DNA of 64,000 bases, taken from Methanospirillum lacunae. GTDB taxonomy: Archaea; Halobacteriota; Methanomicrobia; Methanomicrobiales; Methanospirillaceae. Position numbers and translations under genes: made by a program. The notes beneath the pieces were generated by a model that was given only the letters and a program-made list of their open reading frames with translations, ran no database searches and was not told where the DNA came from. Shown piece after piece: positions 39,949 to 48,319 of the stretch. The stretch is from NCBI RefSeq assembly GCF_003173355.1, contig NZ_QGMY01000002.1, positions 434,001-498,000 of the forward strand, written 5' to 3'. The stretch's first letter is position 1, and each line of letters starts with the position of its first letter.

Positions 39949-41901
39949 TTATGTGCTCTTCTTTGAAGAGCTAGTAAAGTCAGATGTAGCGCGGGTCGGT
40001 GTCGCCCCTACACTCTGTGTTATATTCAGTTTTTCGTCTGATGCTGAGTTAAATCTCTCTGAAGGTGTGGTGTTATCTGAACCACCCGTCTTTGTTAAGA
40101 GTTGCTCTTTGAGTTTTTGTGCTACTTCGTAGGATGAATCAAGTTCGAGAGCTTTATCAACTGCTGTTATTGCTTCATCATATTTTCCGAGGTTATATAA
40201 TGCTCCAGCCTTGTTGTACCAGAGGACAGCTAGTGTTTCATCAAGTTTCAGTCCTGCATCGAATGATTCTACTGCTTTATCATCCTGTCCGAGTTTCATC
40301 TGGGCCATACCTTTGGACATATAGACACGTGGTTGTGGATCGAGTGCGATTGCCTCATCATATGCCTTAATTGCCTCTTCGGTCTGGTTCATGTTTCTGA
40401 GAATAGCTCCTTTGTTGTAGTAGTATTCAGGAACTTTATCTATGGAAATTGCCTGTTCTACTGCGTTGAGTGCTTCATCATACTTTTTAAGGTCATTCAG
40501 TGAGATTGCATAAGCATTCCAACCTGGACTGTTGGTTGAATTAAGTGCAACAGTCTGGTTGAAAGATGATGCTGCAGCTTCTGAGTCACCATTCTCGGTG
40601 TTAATCATACCAAGAATCCACCATGCATTTGCCTGCATATCTGGAGTGAAAGTTGTAGACGTTAGATTCAGGGCATGCTCAAGTGAGTCCTTAGTTTCAT
40701 CAAGTTTAAGCAATTGGTATTCGTCAATTCCTTTGAAGTACCAGGCATCGGCGAACTGTGGGCTTATTTCTGTGAGCTTTGTGAATGATGCAACTGCATC
40801 CTCAAATGCGCCTGTATCTCCCTGAACTCCTCCAAGGAAATACCATGCATCAGTGAGGTTGCTATCGGTAGAAGTTGCGTTCTTGAGCCCTTCAATTCCA
40901 GCCTCATACTGTTTTTCTTTTAGATCCACACGTGCAAGCCAATACTGCGCATTGGCGAAATCACTCTTGAGGGCAAGGGCCTTGTTAAATGAAGTTCTTG
41001 CACCTGTGAAATCGTTCTGATCAAACTGAATACGCCCCTTGTAATACAAAGCGTTATGATTGGTTGGATCTAGTTCAATGGCCTTGTCAAAGTCTTTAGA
41101 TGCCTCTTCGAGGTTGTTGTTATTATATTGAATAACTCCAAGCCGGTAGTAGACTTCTGCATCATTTGCTTCAGCAGATTTGAATGGCTCTGCGTAGTCA
41201 CCTTTAATGTCTAACAGTTTATTGAATGAGGTTTCTGACTCATTGGATTTTCCCAGGTATCCTTCAACATCACCTTTTGCAAACCATGCATCTTTGTAGT
41301 CCGGTTTGATCTCAACAGCCTTGGTATATGCTTCAAGACCCTCTTCTAATTTACCGCTGTCAGACCTGGTAATACCGAGCCAGTACCAGGCACGTTCATT
41401 CTTTGGATCAGCCTGGGTAATTTCTTCAAAAATCTTTGTTGCTTCATCAGTGTTGCCTGAAAGCAGATTTGCGATTCCCAAGTTGATCTTGACTCCAACA
41501 TCATCTTTCAGGGTTGATTGTGCCTTTTCAAGTGCACTAAGAGCGCCTTTTGCATCAGGTGGAATCATTGCATACAGAAGTGTATATCCAACCATTGCCC
41601 ATGCATCGCCATAGTCTGGATTGATTGTGGTAGCATTCTGATATGAATAATAGGCATCTGAAAAGTTACCGTTTTGAAGGTAAGAGCCTCCCAGTTTAAA
41701 CCAGGCAGTGGCATCTTTTGGATCAAGTTCTACAACCTGTTTAAATGCAGAGATTGCATCTCCGTATTTCTCCTGTTGCAGAGACAGGTTACCTTTCTCA
41801 AACAACTCTGTTGTTGAGGTATTTTCGGCAGCGGAAACTCCTGCAGTGAAACAGAGCAGGAGTGTCAGTGCCATGATCAACGCTATTCCGCGGATCTTCA
41901 T
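39949..41901 (-). CDS. exported TPR-repeat protein
   Basis: 650 residues with a signal peptide (IALIMALTLLLCFTAGVSAAE), followed by about 16 tetratricopeptide repeats (for example FKQVVELDPKDATAWFKLGGSYLQNGNFSDAYYSYQ and AIELDPTNHNALYYKGRIQFDQNDF). A Ser/Thr-rich tail of about 35 residues follows, with no hydrophobic anchor. The protein is therefore predicted outside the cytoplasmic membrane, unusual for such a long TPR array. Asn-x-Ser/Thr sequons are frequent. A Shine-Dalgarno AGGTGA lies upstream of the ATG. It is unlike the neighbouring TPR protein, which has no signal. Function unknown; a cell-surface scaffold is the simplest guess. Confidence 0.88.
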   Translation of the reverse strand: MKIRGIALIMALTLLLCFTAGVSAAENTSTTELFEKGNLSLQQEKYGDAISAFKQVVELDPKDATAWFKLGGSYLQNGNFSDAYYSYQNATTINPDYGDAWAMVGYTLLYAMIPPDAKGALSALEKAQSTLKDDVGVKINLGIANLLSGNTDEATKIFEEITQADPKNERAWYWLGITRSDSGKLEEGLEAYTKAVEIKPDYKDAWFAKGDVEGYLGKSNESETSFNKLLDIKGDYAEPFKSAEANDAEVYYRLGVIQYNNNNLEEASKDFDKAIELDPTNHNALYYKGRIQFDQNDFTGARTSFNKALALKSDFANAQYWLARVDLKEKQYEAGIEGLKNATSTDSNLTDAWYFLGGVQGDTGAFEDAVASFTKLTEISPQFADAWYFKGIDEYQLLKLDETKDSLEHALNLTSTTFTPDMQANAWWILGMINTENGDSEAAASSFNQTVALNSTNSPGWNAYAISLNDLKKYDEALNAVEQAISIDKVPEYYYNKGAILRNMNQTEEAIKAYDEAIALDPQPRVYMSKGMAQMKLGQDDKAVESFDAGLKLDETLAVLWYNKAGALYNLGKYDEAITAVDKALELDSSYEVAQKLKEQLLTKTGGSDNTTPSERFNSASDEKLNITQSVGATPTRATSDFTSSSKKST

Positions 41902-41979
41902 GCCTTATATTTCACCTGTCCGGTGCAGATATACTTTCTTATTAAAGAGAAAAATGCGGGAAGAAGATGGAATCAGGAG

Positions 41980-42474
41980 TTATTCAAGGTCCAGATTCCA
42001 TACAGGAAGGAGGGTTGTAATGATATGATCGCATAGGTCCGGTTCACCATCCTGGATCAGGTAAATCATAACCTTCTGTTTCTTTTTTGATACCTCAAGA
42101 ATGCGATGATTCACAAGACAATTCTCAGGTTCTGAACCTTCATAACATTTTCTTGGAGAGATAGTTCCATAATGCTGATTCATGCGCTGAACAAGGTTCT
42201 GGCACCAACCCACGAAGGTGATTTTTCCGCCTGCCACCAGAATATAAATCCCTGATCGATCTCTAAACCGCCCCGGTATCCTGAACCGACAGAATGGTCC
42301 TTCACCCCACTCATGAAGCATTAAACCGTTTTTATTAGGGAATCTCTCCCATGGATTATATTCTGTTATTCCTCCGCGGGAATTCCGGTCAGGATCAATG
42401 GTCCAGACGAGTTCCGGATTCTGATGAATTTCACGTGATAGATCCTGAAGCGTTGGTTCCTGTCCTGCCACCAT
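41980..42474 (-). CDS. GIY-YIG-like domain protein, 164 aa
   Basis: The N-terminal half (about 1-75) is charged and unrecognised (REIHQNPELVWTIDPDRNSRGG). The second half, from about 83, reads RSGIYILVAGGKITFVGWCQNLVQRMNQHYGTISPRKCYEG, resembling the start of a GIY-YIG nuclease: GIY, then (Y/F)VG in place of YIG, then an Arg after NLVQ. KKKQKVMIYLI and an Asp/Glu-containing C-terminal helix follow. I infer a GIY-YIG-fold protein, but the second motif is imperfect and a catalytic role is uncertain. It is a single gene between two exported-protein regions. Confidence 0.55.
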   Translation of the reverse strand: MVAGQEPTLQDLSREIHQNPELVWTIDPDRNSRGGITEYNPWERFPNKNGLMLHEWGEGPFCRFRIPGRFRDRSGIYILVAGGKITFVGWCQNLVQRMNQHYGTISPRKCYEGSEPENCLVNHRILEVSKKKQKVMIYLIQDGEPDLCDHIITTLLPVWNLDLE

Positions 42475-42608
42475 TACATATCCATGGAAGGGGGGTGCTA
42501 TAGTTGTTTTCCTGAAACCATGGAAATCATGTTATTTTATTCTCCTGACTTTCAGTGCTGACAGGGTTTATCTGGGAACACGGAGAATATTGTGCAAGGA
42601 GCGAGATC

Positions 42609-42764
42609 ATGTGTTCTGTCGGCGGCCCAATGGATATAGAGATTGAGGAAAGACTCAATGCTAAAACTTACAAGTGTAAGGATTGTCAGGGAACTTTTAA
42701 GGGAATAGGTAAGAATATCATCTGCCCTTCCTGTGGATCTGACAACGTTTCTGAATCTGTATGA
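42609..42764 (+). CDS. small zinc-ribbon protein, 51 aa
   Basis: Starts at the ATG at 42609 (MCSVGGPMDIEIEERL), preceded by a good Shine-Dalgarno (AAGGAGCGAGATC). It contains a treble-type zinc ribbon CKDCQGTFKGIGKNIICPSC (CxxC with about 14 residues between pairs). Such ribbons occur in transcription and RNA-binding factors of archaea. The stop overlaps the next ATG as ATGA, so the next gene is translationally coupled. No specific family recognised. Confidence 0.7.
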   Translation: MCSVGGPMDIEIEERLNAKTYKCKDCQGTFKGIGKNIICPSCGSDNVSESV

Positions 42765-43246
42765 TTGTTCCTGTTTCAGGCACCAACTATTTGATACAGG
42801 CTACAACATCCTTTATTCTCGTTGGCATTGTCAAGGATCCGTTTACACTTTTTATTGAGACCCCAATTGATGAGTACTGCCAGTATCTGAAGGCTGGTGA
42901 CCTTGTTGTTATTTCTGCTCCTGAAGGAGGAGAAGTAAGGCAGGCATTGATTTTGCTTGAATTAGTCTTGACCTGGCATGTCCCACTACTGGTTCTTCCT
43001 TCAGGTCATCCCGGATCATGTAGGCTTAAAATGGTTGTCTCAGCCGGAGACCAGATCGTAATGAATTGTTTGATTCAGCGTGGAACCCATCCTGAACAGA
43101 CTGTCATCTGTTCTTCAGAGGAACTTGCCGGAATGGAGATTAGATCCCATACAGATGGTATTGAAATATCAAGATTACCTGGGGGGGTAAATCTCTATAA
43201 AATAACAAACGATGGTCGTTCTGAATTGATTGAGACAGAAATATAA
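42761..43246 (+). CDS. conserved hypothetical protein, 161 aa
   Basis: I do not recognise this protein. It is soluble, with no export signal. It contains alternating hydrophobic strands (SFILVGIVKDPFTLFIETPI, LVVISAPEGGEVRQALILLELVLTWHVPLLVLPSGHPGS) with a PSGHPG turn, and looks alpha/beta. Coupling to the zinc ribbon (ATGA) suggests the two form a complex or act in one process. The C-terminal 50 residues, with RSHTDGIEISRLPGGVNLYKITNDG, form a further beta-rich piece. Confidence 0.65.
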   Translation: MIVPVSGTNYLIQATTSFILVGIVKDPFTLFIETPIDEYCQYLKAGDLVVISAPEGGEVRQALILLELVLTWHVPLLVLPSGHPGSCRLKMVVSAGDQIVMNCLIQRGTHPEQTVICSSEELAGMEIRSHTDGIEISRLPGGVNLYKITNDGRSELIETEI

Positions 43247-43296
43247 GATGTGTGTTATGTACAAAATTTACTATCATTTAATTATTGGAGTCTGAA

Positions 43297-43830
43297 ATGG
43301 ATTGTGAAGTCTATATCCCTATCACCATTATTCTCATTATTTTTACTGGTGCCTTTGTCTCTGCTGACTCTTCCATGAACAATACCATAACGCATATAAA
43401 CTCATCCCTGTATGTTTCATCTGATTCTTCTTACATTGATAATATTAGTCAGGCAGATGACCTGGTCTCAAATGAGACCACAGTCATTGGAATGAAGACT
43501 CCTAAATCGAACCTGATCTTTATGTCCGGGTTAAATTCAACTTTAAATATCACTGATAACTTTACTTCTCCGGATATGGTTTCGAATGAATCAGTTAATC
43601 AGAGTTCAGATCTATCTGTAAATACTTCTCCGTCAAAATATGATTCATTGGGAGATATAATCAAAGCAAAAGACTGGAAAGCACTCGGTGAGTATCAGTG
43701 CAGAATTAAAACTGATAATAAAGCCCTATTAGATGACTCTAATCTCAACACTGGAGATCAGGAAGCAAAATGGAATGGGTATTTTAATTACCGGGAGCCT
43801 GTTGTAATTTCGTATCCCTGTTGCGGGTGA
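43297..43830 (+). CDS. secreted Asn/Ser-rich protein, 177 aa
   Basis: The start at the ATG at 43297 (MDCEVYIPITIILIIFTGAFVSADSS) follows a Shine-Dalgarno GGAG; a TTG four codons upstream is also in frame. A signal peptide is clear, with cleavage near SAD. The mature part is low-complexity and acidic, with many Asn-x-Ser/Thr sequons, consistent with a heavily N-glycosylated surface protein. The last 50 residues contain a KAKDWKALGEYQCRIK unit and end with two Cys (YPCCG). No homologue recognised. Confidence 0.65.
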   Translation: MDCEVYIPITIILIIFTGAFVSADSSMNNTITHINSSLYVSSDSSYIDNISQADDLVSNETTVIGMKTPKSNLIFMSGLNSTLNITDNFTSPDMVSNESVNQSSDLSVNTSPSKYDSLGDIIKAKDWKALGEYQCRIKTDNKALLDDSNLNTGDQEAKWNGYFNYREPVVISYPCCG

Positions 43831-44130
43831 TCTCTTTTATAAAAACCTTTTTTTTGTGTTGCCTCACATTTTTATTGGATCTGGCTCATCTAATTGATTG
43901 ATTCCATAACCCCTGTTTGAACAGGTCTTATTATTACCATAAAGAACTTGTAAGATCAAAATTCTCTGTTACTTGCATAGTTTTCGGTCATAGGTATCAG
44001 GTGATATCAAAATTTCATTTCTTTCTACTGTCTTCCTTTTCGAATAAAGTCAGAATATTTACATAACTACGTAACAAGAAACAGATAGTATAAATTGATC
44101 ATCTTCTGTCGTAATGGTATCTAATAAAAA
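43831..44130. other. intergenic region, 300 bp, with T-tract and weak promoter
   Basis: After the stop at 43830 there is an A5/T8 run (43841-43855), a plausible terminator. A 6-bp inverted repeat CCTGTT/AACAGG lies at 43912-43925. Upstream of the REC-PAS gene, AGTATAAATTG (about 44086-44095) is a likely TATA box. I find no coding sequence or RNA gene. Confidence 0.5.
43848..43855 (+). terminator. T-tract terminator
   Basis: A run of eight T follows the stop of the Asn/Ser-rich secreted protein gene, preceded by an A5 stretch. No strong GC hairpin is present. Confidence 0.35.
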
Positions 44131-44910
44131 ATGACTCGTGTTCTATACATTGATGATGAGCCTTCTCTTCTCACACTTACTCGGATCTACCTTAAGGAAG
44201 AAGCAGACTTGGATGTGGATATTGCAGCATCTGCAGAAGAAGGGTTAGATCTACTTAAAAAAAATGTATACGATGCCATAATCTCGGATTACGATATGCC
44301 TGATATTGATGGAATTGATTTTTTAAAACAGGTTCGTAATTATGATGTTACAATCCCCTTTATTATCTTTACTGGGAAAGGACGAGAAGAAGTTGCCATA
44401 GAAGCCCTCAATAATGGGGCCGATTTTTATATTCAAAAAGGTGGAGACCCCCGCACAATCTTTACTGAATTGGCGAATGCAATTCGTCATCTGGTTCGGA
44501 GAACTCAAGCTGAACGGACAGCTCTCCAGATAGAACAGCATCTGGTTGCATTCCTTAATGCCTTACCCGATATAGCTTATATCAAAGGACCTGATTTAAA
44601 GTACTTACTCATCAACAAGGCATATCAGAAGTATCTTGGTCTATCATCTGATCATGATGCAGTGGGAAAAACCGATGATGAACTTCTTTCTCCAATACTA
44701 ACTTCACTTTCAGGAAAATCTGATGAGATCATTCTGAATAGTAACGAGCCCTATTCAGTTACAGCAAATTCTGATGGCAAAACTTATCATATCCAGAAAT
44801 TCCCTCTCTCATTCCCATCTGGATTGACCGGTATTGGTGGAATTATTCGCGAGATTGAGGAGCATACTACACGTGAAACCAATCTTTCTGAACCTGAAGA
44901 TCGATTCTAA
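44131..44910 (+). CDS. response regulator with PAS domain (REC-PAS), no output kinase
   Basis: REC domain at 1-120 with YIDDEPSLL, Asp53 in ISDYDMPDIDG, FTGKG and QKGGDP. A coiled-coil link (RAERTALQIEQHL) and one PAS-like domain (about 150-245, LNALPDIAYIKGPDLKYLLINKAYQKYLG) follow. Methanomicrobiales often have REC-PAS-kinase proteins; this one ends after the PAS at 259 residues with no kinase or DNA-binding domain. It may be a truncated relative or a signalling adaptor. A TATA box is about 40 bases before the ATG. It stands alone. Confidence 0.85.
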   Translation: MTRVLYIDDEPSLLTLTRIYLKEEADLDVDIAASAEEGLDLLKKNVYDAIISDYDMPDIDGIDFLKQVRNYDVTIPFIIFTGKGREEVAIEALNNGADFYIQKGGDPRTIFTELANAIRHLVRRTQAERTALQIEQHLVAFLNALPDIAYIKGPDLKYLLINKAYQKYLGLSSDHDAVGKTDDELLSPILTSLSGKSDEIILNSNEPYSVTANSDGKTYHIQKFPLSFPSGLTGIGGIIREIEEHTTRETNLSEPEDRF

Positions 44911-45279
44911 CTATTAGATATTGTACTATCTCATTTTTTGAAAAAAAAGTGAACTCCTATCGCATTCATATTGTTGTGTGCTCATGTACCACATATGCGC
45001 GAATTCATGTTCTTTTTAACATGGATTATCTCCAGTCAGGATTCGTTCAACTCATTAAACTGAGTTTTATCTGATTACCTAATTATTATACCGTGAATTA
45101 GAAATTGTAATCCCTTACATCTTATCTAAAAAAAGAATTGTTCGTGTTCACGTTAACATGATTATCCCCTCTAGGTGAATATTTAATCGTTGAATCAGTG
45201 GATTAGAAAAAAGTTCCTTTCATTATTTCCGGATCCATCTTCGAATATATTACAAACTCAAGAAAGAGACATATAATCA
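44911..45279. other. intergenic region, 369 bp
   Basis: AT-rich. It contains a T6-A8 run just after the upstream gene (about 44933-44949), and an AATATATT TATA-like element (45244-45251) about 30 bases before the purB start. I see no tRNA, no sizeable inverted repeat and no coding sequence. Confidence 0.5.
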
Positions 45280-46620
45280 ATGGCAATACATCCGATTGAA
45301 TTCAGGTATGGGACGCCTGAAATGAAGGCTGTCTGGACCGAGGAACATCGGTTTCGTCGAATAATTGATGCAGAAATTGCACTTGCCCGTGCAGAAGCCA
45401 AGGAAGGAATGATTCCAGTGGAAGCTGCAGATGCTATTGCAGCATCAGCATCAGATGCGAGTCTACAACGGGCAAAAGAAATCGAAGATGAGATTCACCA
45501 TGATATGATGGCCATCGTCAGAGCAGTCTCTGAAGTTTGCGGTGAACCTGGTAGATGGGTACATTATGGTGCTACATCCAATGATATTCTTGATACGGCA
45601 ACCGGTCTTCAACTAAAAGATTCAACAACTATTCTTAATACAAAACTTCGGAACCTCCTTAAAGCACTCCTTTCCAGGGCTGAAGAGACAAAAAATCTGA
45701 TTTGTATGGGCAGGACACATGGACAGCATGGTGTCCCCACCACTTATGGTCTCAGGTTTGCAATCTGGGCTAGTGAAATAGGGCGTCACATTGAGCGGCT
45801 AGAGCAGATGATTCCCCGTGTATGTGTAGGACAGATGACCGGTGCTGTTGGAACCCAGGCTGCAATGGGAGAGCATGGAATTAATGTTCAGGCTTTTATG
45901 ATGGAGTTCCTTGATATCGGGAGCGTGGACGTGTCAAATCAGGTGATACAGCGTGATCGGTATGCAGAATATTTTTGTTTCCTTGCAAACGTGGCAACAA
46001 CCCTTGATAAAATTGGTGTTGAAATTCGTTCAATGCAAAGAACCGAAATTGGCGAGGTAGAAGAAGCGTTTGGTGCCAAACAGGTTGGGTCCTCCACAAT
46101 GCCGCACAAGAGAAATCCCATCCGCAGTGAGCAGGTATGTGGCCTGGCAAGAATTGTCCGATCTTCAGTTGAGCCTGCGTTTCAGAATAATACTCTCTGG
46201 GATGAACGTGATCTTACTAACTCCTCACCTGAAAGAATTCTCTTTCCTGAAGCATCCATCCTGTGTGATCATATAATCAAACTGATGACCACAGTGATCG
46301 AAGGGCTCGTGTTGAAACCAGACCGGATACAAAAAAACCTCATGTTCCTGCATGGGATCAATATGGCCGAATCGGTTATGATCGAACTAACGAAACGGGG
46401 AATGGCCAGGCAAGAAGCGCATGAAATAATCAGGGTTAAAAGTATGGAGGCACTTGCATCAGAAAAATCACTTTCAAGTCTTCTTGCCCTGACACCAGAT
46501 GTGACCCGTTTTATTCCTGCCGAAGAAATTGAAACCCTTCTTAATCCTAATAATTATATGGGTACATCAATAAAACAGGTTGATCAAGTAGTAAAAAAAT
46601 TAATGCCTCTCTGTTCCTGA
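45280..46620 (+). CDS. purB: adenylosuccinate lyase
   Basis: Fumarase/aspartase superfamily enzyme acting twice in purine synthesis (SAICAR to AICAR, adenylosuccinate to AMP). Signature SSTMPHKRNPIRSEQ, with the SxxMPxKxNP loop. Additional motifs are VHYGATSNDILDTAT and GRTHGQHGVPTTYG (catalytic His). Length 446 is typical for archaeal PurB. Its promoter (AATATATT) is near, and the mRNA leader is short. It converges on the FxLYD gene at 46677. Confidence 0.95.
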   Translation: MAIHPIEFRYGTPEMKAVWTEEHRFRRIIDAEIALARAEAKEGMIPVEAADAIAASASDASLQRAKEIEDEIHHDMMAIVRAVSEVCGEPGRWVHYGATSNDILDTATGLQLKDSTTILNTKLRNLLKALLSRAEETKNLICMGRTHGQHGVPTTYGLRFAIWASEIGRHIERLEQMIPRVCVGQMTGAVGTQAAMGEHGINVQAFMMEFLDIGSVDVSNQVIQRDRYAEYFCFLANVATTLDKIGVEIRSMQRTEIGEVEEAFGAKQVGSSTMPHKRNPIRSEQVCGLARIVRSSVEPAFQNNTLWDERDLTNSSPERILFPEASILCDHIIKLMTTVIEGLVLKPDRIQKNLMFLHGINMAESVMIELTKRGMARQEAHEIIRVKSMEALASEKSLSSLLALTPDVTRFIPAEEIETLLNPNNYMGTSIKQVDQVVKKLMPLCS

Positions 46621-46676
46621 ATATTCTAAAATTTCTCCCCTTTTTTATACCGAAAAGTGTATGAAATTATTGATGA

Positions 46677-47207
46677 CTACCCAAATACACCTACATATAT
46701 TGAACCATACTGTTCGAACTGGAAATCAGATCGTTCAATTGGATCTGTGACAAATTTCCAGGTTGATTTTGGTGCCAGATAATCTATCGAAGTATATGCA
46801 TTTCCAATCTGATCTCCATCAGCATTATAGAGATTGAAAGTGATCACAATGAGATCTATGGTCTTTTCATCAAGATTTTTGATTTCACCTTTAATAACTG
46901 AAGTCGACTTAGAAATACGTTCAATATCGGTCTTAATGATTGAGAGATTGACCTGGCTAGCCTGAGTACTTTTTATATATCCATATGGGCGCTGGACATA
47001 CATGGTCATACCAGGGGTAACATCTTCTTTCTCTACAGAAGTCTGTGTCTGGTACTGAGCTGCATCAAAGACAGGAACAGAGTTCTGTGGTGGAATCCCA
47101 AACGATGGTAATGGAATATAATCTGCTGTAACTGCTGAAAAAAGCAGTATTGCAATTCCGCATATGGCAGTTATAGAGAGAATCACCGGCAACAGGTGGC
47201 CGTTCAT
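46677..47207 (-). CDS. membrane-anchored FxLYD-domain protein
   Basis: The N-terminal hydrophobic segment (ILSITAICGIAILLFSAVTADY) is either a signal anchor or a signal peptide. The mature domain contains VIKGEIKNLDEKTIDLIVITFNLYNADGDQIG, the FxLYD (beta-sandwich) pattern: G.v.N.s...v.v.f.lyd..g..ig. It continues IDYLAPKSTWKF. Such domains occur in secreted proteins of archaea and bacteria, with unknown ligands. It faces purB and is separated from the M42 gene by about 70 bases; both read leftward. Confidence 0.75.
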   Translation of the reverse strand: MNGHLLPVILSITAICGIAILLFSAVTADYIPLPSFGIPPQNSVPVFDAAQYQTQTSVEKEDVTPGMTMYVQRPYGYIKSTQASQVNLSIIKTDIERISKSTSVIKGEIKNLDEKTIDLIVITFNLYNADGDQIGNAYTSIDYLAPKSTWKFVTDPIERSDFQFEQYGSIYVGVFG

Positions 47208-47277
47208 AGCATTGAATCAACATCTGATAAGAAAATAATTACGAATCCGGCCTCTCGGACCGGCCCTAAATTTGATA

Positions 47278-48315
47278 TCAAAGTTTAGGTTTTTTCTTCA
47301 GTGCTTCTACGAGAAGGTCTATGCTACTATATACATCCTTGAGATCAACCATCTCGACCGGTGAGTGGATATACCGTGCCGGAACTGAGAATGGAATGCT
47401 TGGAATGCCATCCCTAACCAGATGGATGATTGTGGCATCTGTGTTACCACCCTCTCCTACCTCTAACTGATATGGTATCTTTGCCTTGTCACCTGCACTT
47501 CGCAGCCATGTTGTCAGGCGTCTATCTGCAAGAAGGCCGCGTCCTGCTGCACTTGCTAGAACCAGTACTGGACCTTTCCCCATCTCTGGTGAAGCATCTT
47601 TACGGCTGACTCCTGGGTGATCTCCTGGAATTGTAACATCGGTTGCGATAGCAATGTCCGGGTTGAGAGCAAAGGCACTGACCTTTGCTCCCTTGAGACC
47701 TACCTCTTCCTGTACTGTAAACACCCCATAAACCGTCATTGGGGTTTTCATCTGTTTGATAACTTCGATAAGTACTGCTACACCAACCCGGTTGTCAAGT
47801 GCTTTGCCTGATACCCGGTCTCCTGCAAGATGTGTAAATTGCTGATCTATTGTGACTGGTGTTCCAATCTCAATTCCTAATTCAACTACTTCTTCAGCAG
47901 ATGTGGCGCCGATATCGATAAAAAGATCATCAATTTTAATTTCTTTCTTTCGATCTTCAGGGGTCATTATGTGTGGGGGTTTTCCGCCGAGGACGCCCGA
48001 AACCGGCCCCTTAGTTCCATGAAGAATAACCCTTCTTGTATACATGCTTGGGTTATACCAGCCGCCAATACCCACGAATTTGATGAACCCCTTCTCATCA
48101 ATATATTGAACCATAAGGCCGATTTCATCCATGTGTGATGCAATCATCACGGAAAAATCAGATCCCTTCTTAACGGCGATAAGGTTTCCTAGGGAATCTT
48201 CTCTGAATTCATCTACATATCCGGAAAGTTCCTTTCTGATAATTTCCTTAATGTTATCTTCAAACCCTGATACCCCATGGGCATCAGAGAGTTTTTTGAG
48301 TAAATCATAAACCAT
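47278..48315 (-). CDS. M42 family aminopeptidase (FrvX/TET-like)
   Basis: Metallopeptidase forming large tetrahedral complexes, probably degrading peptides. Motifs: ASHMDEIGLMVQYIDEKGFIKFVGIGGW (His ligand), GKALDNRVGVAVLIEV (bridging Asp), TVQEEVGLKGAKV (catalytic Glu-Glu), AIATDVTIPGDHPG, and SVPARYIHSPVEMVD (last His). Length 345. No signal peptide, so it is cytoplasmic. It overlaps nothing but is 4 bases from the aminotransferase gene, so amino-acid and peptide metabolism are likely linked. Confidence 0.9.
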   Translation of the reverse strand: MVYDLLKKLSDAHGVSGFEDNIKEIIRKELSGYVDEFREDSLGNLIAVKKGSDFSVMIASHMDEIGLMVQYIDEKGFIKFVGIGGWYNPSMYTRRVILHGTKGPVSGVLGGKPPHIMTPEDRKKEIKIDDLFIDIGATSAEEVVELGIEIGTPVTIDQQFTHLAGDRVSGKALDNRVGVAVLIEVIKQMKTPMTVYGVFTVQEEVGLKGAKVSAFALNPDIAIATDVTIPGDHPGVSRKDASPEMGKGPVLVLASAAGRGLLADRRLTTWLRSAGDKAKIPYQLEVGEGGNTDATIIHLVRDGIPSIPFSVPARYIHSPVEMVDLKDVYSSIDLLVEALKKKPKL

Positions 48316-48319
48316 AAAT

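Noticed and set aside
43912-43925. short inverted repeat CCTGTT/AACAGG as operator
   Set aside because: 6-bp arms in AT-rich DNA occur by chance, and it is far from the next start (about 205 bases).
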